NCBI RefSeq assembly: GCF_001746365.1
Contig: NZ_MJAJ01000007.1
Span: forward strand, 229,347 to 293,346
DNA length: 64,000 nt
Direction of reading: 5' to 3'
From: Streptomyces sp. LUP30
GTDB taxonomy: Bacteria > Actinomycetota > Actinomycetes > Streptomycetales > Streptomycetaceae
A model generated the notes under the pieces. It was given only the letters and a program-made list of their open reading frames with translations. It made no database searches and was not told the origin of the DNA. Of the stretch, positions 1 to 8,304 are shown in pieces; position 1 is the stretch's first letter, and every line of letters starts with the position of its first letter. Made by a program: the position numbers and the translations under genes.

Positions 1-431
1 ACGGCGAGTCGGCGGACGAGCTTGGGGCGCATCACGGCCGCCGTCCACGCGAGGTAGCCGCCGAGGTCGTGGCCGACCAGTGCGGCGTCCGGTTCGCCCA
101 GGGAGCGGATCACGCCCGTGATGTCGAGGGCGAGGTTGGCCGGGTCGTACCCGCGGGGCGTCCGGTCGCTGCCGCCCACGCCCCGCAGGTCCATCGCGAC
201 GGCCCTGAAGCCCGCGTCGGCCAGGGCCACCAGTTGGTGCCGCCAGGTCCACCAGAACTGCGGAAAGCCGTGGACGAGCATGACCAGCGGACCGTCGCCC
301 ATCTCCGCGATGTGGAAGCGCGCACCGTTCGCGGCGACCTCGCGGTGGGTGACCGGCGCGCCGAGGACGGCGTCCGGCCGTACGACCGAAGCGGGCTGGG
401 CCGGAGGGGTGGTGCCGTCGGGGTCCGTCAT
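1..431 (-). CDS. alpha/beta hydrolase, epoxide-hydrolase-like (partial, C-terminus off window)
   Basis: The visible N-terminal 143 residues read as an alpha/beta hydrolase. An HGFP oxyanion-hole motif is followed by MDLRGVGGSDRTP and then by the nucleophile elbow GHDLGG. An Asp instead of Ser at the elbow is typical of epoxide hydrolases and haloalkane dehalogenases, so hydrolysis of an epoxide-like substrate is the best family guess; the substrate is unknown. The catalytic His and acid lie beyond the window. The ATG overlaps the stop of the upstream holin-like gene by 4 bp (ATGA), so the two are translationally coupled. A similar pairing of an EphE-type hydrolase with a small membrane protein occurs in mycobacteria (from memory). 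Confidence 0.85.
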   Translation of the reverse strand, partial: MTDPDGTTPPAQPASVVRPDAVLGAPVTHREVAANGARFHIAEMGDGPLVMLVHGFPQFWWTWRHQLVALADAGFRAVAMDLRGVGGSDRTPRGYDPANLALDITGVIRSLGEPDAALVGHDLGGYLAWTAAVMRPKLVRRLA

Positions 432-916
432 GACGATGAGCGTGCCACAGCCTCGATGGCCTCCGGGACCCGGTCCTGGACGAGTTCGGGCCGCGGGTGC
501 GGCCTGGCGTTCTGCAGGACGCCCGCCGACTCCTTCATGGACGCGGCGACCTTCTGCGGGCCCTTGCTCTTCTGCGCCTTCTTCGCGAAGACCACGCCGA
601 TCAGCACGAGGACGAGCGCGACCAGCACGTTCGCCGCGAAGGACAGCAGGAAGCAGATCGCGAGGTTCCAGTCGCTCCACGTCCGGATGCCGTACGCCAG
701 GGCGAAGTTCAGCATCGGCAGCGAGAACACCAGCACCGCGCCGGCCACCGAGAAGGCCCCGCCGCTCACCGCACCTCGCTTGACGTCCTGCTTCAGCTGG
801 GCCTTCGCCAGCGCGATCTCGTCGTGCACCAGCGCCGACAACTCGGTCGTCGCGGAGGCGAACAGCTGGCCGATGCTGCGTTCGGCGCCGACCGGGCTGC
901 CGTCGGGTGCGCTCAT
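428..916 (-). CDS. Actinobacterial holin-X-like membrane protein
   Basis: This 162-aa protein fits the actinobacterial holin-X / DUF1469-type family. The N-terminal part carries a short amphipathic helix (residues about 10-45, with IGQLFASATTELSALVHDEIALAK). Two hydrophobic helices follow: about 55-75 (GAFSVAGAVLVFSLPMLNFAL) and about 85-110 (a hydrophobic stretch ending VLIGVVFAKKAQ). The C-terminus is Lys/Arg-rich and cytoplasmic. Despite the family name there is no phage context here. It sits between nhaA and the hydrolase on the same strand and overlaps the hydrolase start, so it is probably an envelope protein of that operon. Its function is not known. Confidence 0.8.
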   Translation of the reverse strand: MSAPDGSPVGAERSIGQLFASATTELSALVHDEIALAKAQLKQDVKRGAVSGGAFSVAGAVLVFSLPMLNFALAYGIRTWSDWNLAICFLLSFAANVLVALVLVLIGVVFAKKAQKSKGPQKVAASMKESAGVLQNARPHPRPELVQDRVPEAIEAVARSSS

Positions 917-975
917 CGCGTTCTCCCTCTCCTGCTGCTCTGTGTTTCTGACTTCTTTTGTACCGTCCCGTCAGA

Positions 976-2436
976 TCATGCCGGACGGTCGTCGTCCTCG
1001 CCTGCCCCGCCCGGTACTTCGGCAAGCCCGTGGCGCGCGGCGTCGTCCTCGCGGGCGAGCCGACGGGTGATCTCCTCGGCGATCCGGCGGTGCTCCGCGG
1101 CCTTCCCGTCGTGGATGTCCGCCATGCGTAGGTGGTACGACGGGTCGTCCTGTTCATAGACGTCCGGGATGCCGTCGAGGTCCTCGTCGCGCTCCTCGTT
1201 CTCGCACATCCGGCGGTACTTGGCGTTGCGCAGCTTCAGCAGGACCGTCGCCAGGCTCGCGGCGATCAGCGATCCCAGCAGGACGGCGGCCTTGGCCTCG
1301 TCGGTCAGGACCGGGTCGCCCTCGAAGGCGAGCTCCCCGATCAGCAGCGAGACGGTGAAGCCGATGCCGGCCAGCGACGCGACGGCGAAGACGTCCGCCC
1401 AGGCGAGGTCCTCGCTGAGCGAGGCCCGGGTGAAACGGGCGGTCAGCCAGGTGCCGCCGAAGATGCCGACCGTCTTGCCGACGACGAGACCGAGGACGAT
1501 GCCCAGCGTCTCCGGCCTGCCGAACACGTCCGCGAGGGCGTGGCCCGAGATCGTCACACCGGCGCTGAACAGGGCGAACAGCGGGACCGCGAGACCGGCG
1601 GAGAGCGGTCGCACGAGGTGCTCGATCCGCTCGCCGGGGGAGCGCTCCTCGTCCTCGCGCTTCGTGCAGCGCAGCATCAGGCCCATCGCGACACCGGCGA
1701 TCGTGGCGTGTACACCGCTGTTGTACATCAGCGCCCAGATCACGAGTGCGAGCGGCAGGTAGACGTACCAGCCGCGCACGCCCTTGCGCAGCAGCACCCA
1801 GAACACGGCGAGCCCGGCGGCCGCGCCGGCCAGCGCCGCGAAGTCGATGGTGTCCGTGAAGAACACCGCGATGATCAGGATGGCGAACAGGTCGTCGACC
1901 ACGGCGAGAGTGAGCAGGAATGCGCGCAGGGCACTCGGCAGGGATGTGCCGATGACGGCGAGCACGGCGAGGGCGAACGCGATGTCCGTGGCCGTGGGCA
2001 CGGCCCAACCGGCCAGGGAACCGCTGCCGGTGAGGCTGGTGAGCGTGTAGACGAGCGCCGGGACGGCCATTCCGCACAGCGCGGCCACCACGGGGAGCGC
2101 GGCTGCCCGGGGGTCCTTGAGATCGCCGGCCACGAGCTCGCGCTTGAGTTCGATGCCGGCGACGAAGAAGAAGACGGCGAGCAGTCCGTCGGCCGCCCAG
2201 TGGGCGACGGACAGATGCAGCCCGAGGGCCTCGGGGCCAAGATGGAAGTCGCTGACGCTCTCGTAGCTGTCGTGCAGCGCCGGGACGTTCGCCCAGACCA
2301 GCGCGGTGACGGCGGCGACGAGGAGCAGCACGCCGCCGACGGTCTCGGTGCGCAGCGCCTCCGCGACGTAGTTCCGTTCGGGGAGGGAGAGCCGTCCGAG
2401 GACGTTGCGGGGGTTCGGGGTGCGGGGCGCGGTCAC
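976..2436 (-). CDS. nhaA: Na+/H+ antiporter NhaA with acidic C-terminal extension
   Basis: This is an NhaA-family electrogenic antiporter that exports Na+ in exchange for protons. The NhaA hallmarks are present: FFFVAGIELKRELV early, the ATDIAFALAVLAV segment, and the paired transport aspartates in VVDDLFAI. At 486 aa it is about 90 residues longer than the E. coli protein. The extra C-terminal tail is hydrophilic and acidic and contains DEDLDGIPD, which resembles a DxDxDG calcium loop. The gene starts at ATG before MTAPRTPNPRN. It precedes the holin-like gene by about 60 bp and is probably cotranscribed with it. Confidence 0.93.
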   Translation of the reverse strand: MTAPRTPNPRNVLGRLSLPERNYVAEALRTETVGGVLLLVAAVTALVWANVPALHDSYESVSDFHLGPEALGLHLSVAHWAADGLLAVFFFVAGIELKRELVAGDLKDPRAAALPVVAALCGMAVPALVYTLTSLTGSGSLAGWAVPTATDIAFALAVLAVIGTSLPSALRAFLLTLAVVDDLFAILIIAVFFTDTIDFAALAGAAAGLAVFWVLLRKGVRGWYVYLPLALVIWALMYNSGVHATIAGVAMGLMLRCTKREDEERSPGERIEHLVRPLSAGLAVPLFALFSAGVTISGHALADVFGRPETLGIVLGLVVGKTVGIFGGTWLTARFTRASLSEDLAWADVFAVASLAGIGFTVSLLIGELAFEGDPVLTDEAKAAVLLGSLIAASLATVLLKLRNAKYRRMCENEERDEDLDGIPDVYEQDDPSYHLRMADIHDGKAAEHRRIAEEITRRLAREDDAARHGLAEVPGGAGEDDDRPA

Positions 2437-2785
2437 GGCGGCGGCCTCCGGTCGGTGGGCAGGACAGAGCGACTTGCCGACCAGACTTCCCGGCGCACCT
2501 AGAACGTCACGTTGTTTTGTTTACTTTACCTAAAAGGCAGCCCGGGGGCATCGGGCGGCATCCGGCACCTCTCACGGTAGGTGCAAAAGGGACACCGCGC
2601 CGCTTCATGCCGCGCCGCGCTCTTCGGGCTCACCGCGGCTTCGTGCCGCGCCGTGGCTTCACGTGGGGGCGTCGTCCTTCGGCGGGGCTCGGCCCCCTGC
2701 GAGGGCCGGCCCCACAGGAGGCCGGGCTTCGGTGCCCGGCCCCCGGGTACTCAGTCCCGCTCAGTCCCGTTCGGTCCCGCTGGGG
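2437..2785. other. intergenic region between nhaA and acs
   Basis: No convincing gene. The nhaA side is locally AT-rich (around 2511-2536, TTTGTTTACTTTACCT on the plus strand) and probably holds the nhaA promoter, but I could not pick a clear -35/-10 pair. The middle carries two imperfect copies of a CTTCrTGCCGCGCCG motif near 2604 and 2639. The acs side holds the hairpin listed separately. Confidence 0.5.
2720..2741 (-). terminator. hairpin downstream of acs
   Basis: An 8-bp perfect stem (GGCCGGGC / GCCCGGCC) closes a TTCGGT loop about 45 bp past the acs stop. There is no U-tract, which is common for Streptomyces terminators. Confidence 0.55.
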
Positions 2786-4747
2786 TCAGTCCTCGCTCGG
2801 GGACGCCGGCAGCTTCGCCTGGATGAGGTCCATGACCGTGGAGTCGGTCAGGGTCGTGACGTCACCCAGCTGACGGTTCTCCGCCACATCGCGCAGCAGC
2901 CGCCGCATGATCTTGCCGGATCGCGTCTTCGGCAGCTCGGCGACCGGCAGGATCCGCTTCGGTTTGGCGATCGGGCCGAGCGTGGCGCCGACGTGATTGC
3001 GCAGGTCGGCGACCAACTGCTCGTCCTCGGCGTTCGCCGTGCCGCGCAGGATGACGAAGGCGACGATGGCCTGCCCCGTCGTCTCGTCCGCCGCGCCCAC
3101 GACAGCCGCCTCGGCGACGGACGGGTGCGACACGAGCGCCGACTCGACCTCCGTGGTGGAGATGTTGTGGCCCGACACGAGCATGACGTCGTCGACGCGC
3201 CCGAGGAGCCAGATGTCCCCGTCGTCGTCCTTCTTCGCGCCGTCGCCCGCGAAGTACTTGCCCTCGAAACGCGCCCAGTACGTGTCGAGGAACCGCTGGT
3301 CGTCGCCCCAGATGGTGCGCAGCATCGAGGGCCACGGCTCGGTGAGGACGAGATAGCCGCCGCCGCCGTCGGGCACCTCGTTCGCGTCGTCGTCGACGAC
3401 GGTCGCGGAGATGCCGGGCAGCGGAGTCTGCGCGGAACCCGGCTTCGTCGCCGTCACGCCCGGCAGCGGCGAGATCATCATCGCGCCGGTCTCGGTCTGC
3501 CACCAGGTGTCCACGACGGGCGTCCGGTCGGCGCCGATGTGCTTGCGGTACCAGATCCAGGCTTCGGGGTTGATCGGCTCGCCGACCGAGCCCAGCACGC
3601 GCAGGCTGCTGAGGTCGAACTTCGCGGGGATGTCGTCGCCCCACTTCATGAACGTGCGGATGGCGGTCGGCGCCGTGTACAGGATCGTGACCCCGTACTT
3701 CTGCACGATCTCCCAGAAGCGGCCCTGGTGCGGTGTGTCGGGCGTGCCCTCGTACATGACCTGCGTCGCGCCGTTCGCCAGCGGCCCGTAGACGATGTAC
3801 GAGTGCCCGGTGACCCAGCCGACGTCGGCGGTGCACCAGTAGACGTCGGTCTCCGGCTTGAGGTCGAAGACCGCGTGGTGCGTGTACGCGGTCTGCGTGA
3901 GGTAGCCGCCGGAGGTGTGCAGGATGCCCTTCGGCTTCCCCGTGGTGCCGGAGGTGTACAGGATGAACAGCGGGTGCTCGGCCTCGAACGCCTCGGGCGT
4001 GTGCTCGGTCGACTGACGGTCCACCACGTCGTGCCACCACACGTCGCGGCCCTCGGTCCAGGCGACGTCCTGGCCGGTGCGCCGCACCACGAGTACATGC
4101 CGGACGTTGTCCACGCGCGTGAGCGCGTCGTCGACGGCCGGCTTCAGCGCGGACGGCTTGCCGCGCCGGTAACCACCGTCGGATGTGATGACGACCTTGG
4201 CGTCCGCGTCCTGGATGCGGGTGGCCAGCGCGTCGGCCGAGAAGCCGCCGAAGACGACGGAGTGCGCGGCGCCGATCCGCGCGCAGGCCAGCATCGCGAT
4301 CGCCGTCTCCGGGATCATCGGCATGTAGACGGCAACCCGGTCGCCCTTGCGGACTCCCAGCTCCAGCAGCGCGTTCGCCGCCTTCGACACCTCGTCCTTG
4401 AGCTCGGCGTAGGTGAGGGCGCGGCTGTCACCCGGCTCGCCCTCGAAGTGGATGGCGACGCGCTCGCCGTGCCCGGCCTCCACATGGCGGTCGACGCAGT
4501 TGTAGGCGACGTTGAGTTCGCCGTCCTTGAACCACTTGGCGAACGGCGGGTTCGACCAGTCCAGCGTCTCCGTCGGCTCCTTGGCCCAGGCCAGTCGACG
4601 GGCCTGCTCGGCCCAGAAGCCGAGCCTGTCAGCCTTGGCCTGCTCGTACGCCTCCGCCGTGACGTTGGCGTGAGCCGCCAGGTCGGCGGGCGGCGTGAAC
4701 CTGCGCTCTTCCTTGAGCAGGTTGGAAAGTGAGGGAGATTCGCTCAT
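2786..4747 (-). CDS. acs: acetyl-CoA synthetase (AMP-forming)
   Basis: Acetyl-CoA synthetase converts acetate, ATP and CoA to acetyl-CoA through an acetyl-AMP intermediate in the cytoplasm. The 653-aa length matches the family. The AMP-binding signature is [12 protein letters not shown], followed by [12 protein letters not shown] and the [10 protein letters not shown] acetate-site motif. The C-terminal acetylation site motif [11 protein letters not shown] is present; the Lys in SGK is the residue that Pat-type acetyltransferases modify in other bacteria. I chose the ATG of [11 protein letters not shown] because a strong AGGGAGGAG precedes it. A longer frame reaching further upstream has no support. 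A short GTG-started frame overlaps this start by 4 bp and is described separately. Confidence 0.95.
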   Translation of the reverse strand: MSESPSLSNLLKEERRFTPPADLAAHANVTAEAYEQAKADRLGFWAEQARRLAWAKEPTETLDWSNPPFAKWFKDGELNVAYNCVDRHVEAGHGERVAIHFEGEPGDSRALTYAELKDEVSKAANALLELGVRKGDRVAVYMPMIPETAIAMLACARIGAAHSVVFGGFSADALATRIQDADAKVVITSDGGYRRGKPSALKPAVDDALTRVDNVRHVLVVRRTGQDVAWTEGRDVWWHDVVDRQSTEHTPEAFEAEHPLFILYTSGTTGKPKGILHTSGGYLTQTAYTHHAVFDLKPETDVYWCTADVGWVTGHSYIVYGPLANGATQVMYEGTPDTPHQGRFWEIVQKYGVTILYTAPTAIRTFMKWGDDIPAKFDLSSLRVLGSVGEPINPEAWIWYRKHIGADRTPVVDTWWQTETGAMMISPLPGVTATKPGSAQTPLPGISATVVDDDANEVPDGGGGYLVLTEPWPSMLRTIWGDDQRFLDTYWARFEGKYFAGDGAKKDDDGDIWLLGRVDDVMLVSGHNISTTEVESALVSHPSVAEAAVVGAADETTGQAIVAFVILRGTANAEDEQLVADLRNHVGATLGPIAKPKRILPVAELPKTRSGKIMRRLLRDVAENRQLGDVTTLTDSTVMDLIQAKLPASPSED

Positions 4748-4794
4748 ACGCCACTCTCCTCCCTCAGCAGGTTGGCCAGGCTCTCGTTGCTCAC
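4744..4794 (-). CDS. 16-aa leader reading frame duplicating the acs N-terminus
   Basis: A GTG-started frame encodes [16 protein letters not shown] and stops in the ATGA that begins acs. It is preceded by a GGGAG-type site in AAAGGGAGATGTC. The peptide closely matches the first residues of the synthetase itself ([14 protein letters not shown]): SLANLLREE against SLSNLLKEE. The acs ribosome-binding site lies inside the codons for REE. Two readings fit: a recent duplication of the 5' end of acs that left a short translationally coupled cistron, or a functional leader peptide. The stop codon and overlap are direct observations; function is inference. Confidence 0.6.
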   Translation of the reverse strand: MSNESLANLLREESGV

Positions 4795-4885
4795 GACATC
4801 TCCCTTTCGAAGGGTGTCCGTGTCCGTTGTGTCCCAGGCCACAGCTCATCAGACCCAGGGGCCCGGTGACAAGGGCCGCCGGCAG

Positions 4886-4901
4886 ATTGGTTTAGACCTC
4901 T
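4886..4901. promoter_or_regulatory. DasR-like operator (dre) candidate upstream of acs
   Basis: The 16-mer ATTGGTTTAGACCTCT matches the published DasR consensus ACTGGTCTAGACCAGT at 12 of 16 positions, with an intact GGT..AGACC core. It lies about 140-155 bp upstream of the acs start. DasR is the GlcNAc-responsive GntR regulator of Streptomyces; acetate is released during GlcNAc-6-P deacetylation, so a link to acs would make sense. The rest of 4795-5111 holds no gene. Confidence 0.4.
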
Positions 4902-5111
4902 GCGGGGTCCTGCTCCGCACTACTGGGTTCGGTTGCCGTTCGCCGGTCAGCCGTGGTCCGGCGTCCGGGGCCCGGCGTGCGCGTCCGGTGGTCATCCGTA
5001 CCCACGGACGCCGGGCGAACGGAGTTCAGCCGGTGTGACGCCTTTCACCTCCCGTGACGACACCGGTGTGCCGCCTTCGCCCCGACACGGCGGGGCACAC
5101 CGGCGCCGAGC

Positions 5112-7967
5112 TCAGGCGGACACCTCCACCATCCCTACGTGGTCGAACACCCCGCCGTCCCCGCCGCTCCCGCCCTCGCCGTCGCCGGTGGCCTCGGTGA
5201 GCAGATACGTCTGGGCCTCACCCACGTGGAAGTACAGTCCGTGCAGCTGCAGCACCCCGCTCCGCAGGGCCCGGGCCACCGACTCGTGTGCCCGCAGATG
5301 CTCCAACTGCTGGACCACGTTGGTCAGACAGAGCTGCTCGGCCTCGTCCGCGGGGGCGCGCCCGGCCAGCCGGGCTCGTGGCCGGTCGCCGTCGGCCGAC
5401 CGCTCCAGACTCGGCAATCCGTGCCGCAGCCACCGTCTCAGCGGGGTCCGCGCCTCGCCGGGTTCGGCGTTGAGCAGGGCCTGCATGGCCCCGCACCCCG
5501 AATGCCCGCACACCGTGATCGACCGCACCTCCAGGATGTCCACCGCGTACTCGATCGCCGCCGCCACCGAGTCGTCCCCGCTCTCCTCGCCGGGCGGCGG
5601 CACGAGGTTGCCCACGTTGCGCACCACGAACAGGTCGCCAGGACCACTGGAGGTGATCATCGAGGTGACCAGCCGGGAGTCGGCGCAGGTGAGGAACAGC
5701 TGGGTGGGCCGTTGCCCCTCCCGGGCAAGCCGGGCGAGCTCACCCCGTACCAGCGGCGCCGTGTTGCGTTGGAACGCGCTGATGCCGCGTACCAGTTGAT
5801 GCCCACTCGGTTCGAGAGCCCGGGTCGTCTCCGGGCGGGGCGCCGCGGACTCGCCGTGCCCGCTCGTCTCGGCGATCTCCCTGGTCTCCTTCCTTTGCGC
5901 CGGTTCTCCTGCACCGGACGCGGGCGGTGCCTCTGCCGCCCTGGACGCCGCTGCTGCGTCACCCGGGTGCGCCGGGTTCACTGGATTCACCGCGTTCGTC
6001 GTGCTTGCAAGGTCTGCGAGGCCTGCTGCCTGCGCACGGGTCGTTGTCGTTGTCGTTGCCGGTCCCGTCGAGCCCGATGTGCCTGACGTGTCCGACGTGT
6101 CCGACGTGTGGGTCGGATCAGCCGTCCCCTTGGCGCCCTTGGTGCCCGTGGTGCTTAGGGTGCCCGTCGGGCTCGTCGTGTCCGTCCGGTTCGCTGGAGC
6201 GGCGGCGTTCGGTGGGCGGGTGGTGGCTGTCGTCGCCTGTGGCACCTCGCACTGGTGGTTGCGCCATGGCGTCCAGGGACGACAGCGGCAGTCGGCGATC
6301 GGGACGTCGCCGGCGCGGGCGGGTTCGAGGCCCGGGGGAGCGGGCCACATGCCCCCGTCGGCCTGTGCGCTGTCGCCTGCTCCCGGCCCGATGTCGGGTG
6401 TGGGGTCGAGTCCTGTGCGGGGGCGTCTGCCGGTCAGCTCGGCCGTACCGCCCTGCGCGGTGTGGGCCTTCTGCCAGTCCTGCAGGGCCTCGTAGGCCGC
6501 GTGATCCATGAAGGATCCGTCCAACTCGACGACGGCGTGCGTGTGTTGAGGCACGAGGTGCAGGGTGCGGCTGAGCCGTGGCACGGCGAGGAACGTCAAC
6601 TGGCCTCTCACATGGACGTGATGGACTCCTTCCTTCTCGTGATGGGTGATGCGCGTGCGGGTGAGACGGTGGAGGGCGACGGCCACGGCGACGGCGACGC
6701 CGATGAGCACGCCTTCCAGGACTCCGAGGCACACCACGCCGATGGTGGTGACGGCGTACACCAGCACCTCTCGGTGGCGGGTCACCGTGCGAATGTGGTG
6801 CAGGGACACCATCTGGATGCCGACGGCCATCACCAGGGCGGCCAGTGAGGCGAGCGGGATGAGATCCAGGATCGGGACCATCAGCAGCGCGGCGACTACT
6901 ACGAGAACGCCGTGCAGCATCGTGGAGTTCCGGCTCACGGCGCCGGCTTGCACATTCGCCGAACTACGCACGGCCACGCCCGCCACGGGCAGTCCGCCGA
7001 GCGCGCCGGAGACGATGTTGGCCGCGCCCTGGCCGAGCAGCTCGCGGTCCAGATCGCAGCGGCCGACCCGGGCGGCGCGAGAGCCGAGCATTCCGGGACG
7101 GGAGGCGATCAGTTTGTCCACGGCGACCGCGCCGAGCAGTGACTGCACACTGCACACCAGCGTGGTGGTGAGGACGGCGGCGGCGAGCCCGAGCACCGGC
7201 CCGTCGGGGGGGCCGGCCAGAGCGTGACTGCTCCACGACGGCAGGTCGACCTTGGGCACGGTGAGACCGGTGAGCGATGCGGTGGCGGTGGCGCCCGTGA
7301 CGGCCACGAGCGCGGTGGGCACCTTGTGCAGCAGGCGGCCGACCCGGCCGGGGATGCGCGGCCAGAGCAGTAGCAGGGCCAGGGTCAGCAGGCTCACGGC
7401 GACGGCCGCGGGCTGCAGGCGGGCCAACTGGGCGGGCAGGGCGCGGAGGTTGTCGAGGACCGAACTCTGAGGCGTGCCACCGAGGACGATGTGCAGCTGG
7501 GCGACGGCGATGGTGATGCCGATGCCGGCGAGCATGCCGTGCACGATGGCGGGGCTGACGGCGAGGGCCGTGCGCGCCACGCGCAGGCAGCCGAGGCCCA
7601 GTTGAGCCAGCCCGGCCAGGACGGTGATGGCGCAGGTCGTCCGCCAGCCGTAGCGGTGGATGAGGTCGGCGGTGACGACGGTCAGCCCTGCCGCGGGTCC
7701 GCTGACCTGGAGCGGCGAGCCGCCGACGCGACCGGCGACGATCCCGCCCACGGCGGCGGCGACGAGGCCCGCCTGGAGGGGCGCGCCGGTGGCGAGGGCG
7801 ATACCCAGGGACAGGGGCAGCGCGATCAGGAAGACGGCGATCGAGGCGGACACGTCGGCGCTATCGATGCGGAAGCGGCGGCGCGGGGTCGGTGGGGGGC
7901 TGTGGGACTGGTGGACGCCGTCGGTGTGCGTCGGGTGGGCAGTGCGGGTGGGGACGCAGGCGGACAT
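5112..7967 (-). CDS. SulP permease-STAS-beta-carbonic anhydrase fusion
   Basis: A 951-aa three-part protein. Residues about 35-430 form the multi-helix SulP anion transporter core (SIAVFLIALPLSLGIALATG, then VSGPAAGLTVV). Residues about 440-505 form a STAS-like domain. About 210 residues of Thr/Ser/Ala/Pro-rich linker follow, including repeats such as SDTSDTSGTSG. Residues about 720-945 are a beta-carbonic anhydrase with the zinc-site motifs CADSR and CGHSGCG. The likely job is bicarbonate or other anion uptake coupled to CO2/bicarbonate interconversion at the inner membrane face. Fusions of this kind are known in actinobacteria (for example mycobacterial Rv3273). The start is the ATG of MSACVPTRT; a later start cannot be excluded because the first 30 residues are low-complexity. 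Confidence 0.9.
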   Translation of the reverse strand: MSACVPTRTAHPTHTDGVHQSHSPPPTPRRRFRIDSADVSASIAVFLIALPLSLGIALATGAPLQAGLVAAAVGGIVAGRVGGSPLQVSGPAAGLTVVTADLIHRYGWRTTCAITVLAGLAQLGLGCLRVARTALAVSPAIVHGMLAGIGITIAVAQLHIVLGGTPQSSVLDNLRALPAQLARLQPAAVAVSLLTLALLLLWPRIPGRVGRLLHKVPTALVAVTGATATASLTGLTVPKVDLPSWSSHALAGPPDGPVLGLAAAVLTTTLVCSVQSLLGAVAVDKLIASRPGMLGSRAARVGRCDLDRELLGQGAANIVSGALGGLPVAGVAVRSSANVQAGAVSRNSTMLHGVLVVVAALLMVPILDLIPLASLAALVMAVGIQMVSLHHIRTVTRHREVLVYAVTTIGVVCLGVLEGVLIGVAVAVAVALHRLTRTRITHHEKEGVHHVHVRGQLTFLAVPRLSRTLHLVPQHTHAVVELDGSFMDHAAYEALQDWQKAHTAQGGTAELTGRRPRTGLDPTPDIGPGAGDSAQADGGMWPAPPGLEPARAGDVPIADCRCRPWTPWRNHQCEVPQATTATTRPPNAAAPANRTDTTSPTGTLSTTGTKGAKGTADPTHTSDTSDTSGTSGSTGPATTTTTTRAQAAGLADLASTTNAVNPVNPAHPGDAAAASRAAEAPPASGAGEPAQRKETREIAETSGHGESAAPRPETTRALEPSGHQLVRGISAFQRNTAPLVRGELARLAREGQRPTQLFLTCADSRLVTSMITSSGPGDLFVVRNVGNLVPPPGEESGDDSVAAAIEYAVDILEVRSITVCGHSGCGAMQALLNAEPGEARTPLRRWLRHGLPSLERSADGDRPRARLAGRAPADEAEQLCLTNVVQQLEHLRAHESVARALRSGVLQLHGLYFHVGEAQTYLLTEATGDGEGGSGGDGGVFDHVGMVEVSA

Positions 7968-8304
7968 GTTCCCGTCTCCTCCGGGGCAGCGCGGTCGCGG
8001 AACAGGTGGTCCCCCGGCTGTGGCGGGGGCGGTCGCGGCCGTGGGTCACGGCGTGCAGCGGCGGGATGAAAAAATCAACGCTCGGTAAACGAATCGTAAT
8101 GCAGAGTAAAGGCCAAGCATGGATGTTTCTGGCAAATAGGGCAAAGGATCACCCTCAAGAGTGAAGTGGTCTTTTTGTCGGCTTGTCGTATTAATTCCCT
8201 CCCGGTCGTCATGCGACCTTGACCGCGCTGCCGGCTCGCCCGGCGCGTCACCAGAGAACGCCCTCGTCGGCGTTGGCCGAGAGAAGGAAGAAGGTGGGCG
8301 GAAG
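7968..8304. other. divergent promoter region between the SulP-CA and deacetylase genes
   Basis: This 337-bp region has no gene. It contains an unusually AT-rich stretch (about 8068-8200), where divergent promoters are expected. I see no confident -35/-10 pair or palindrome. Confidence 0.5.

Noticed and set aside
428..916. Holin-like gene as a sign of a prophage
   Set aside because: The family is a common actinobacterial chromosomal membrane protein and no phage genes flank it.
2663..4732. Long open frame opposite acs
   Set aside because: It mirrors the acs codons on the other strand, as usual in GC-rich DNA, and has no recognisable domain.
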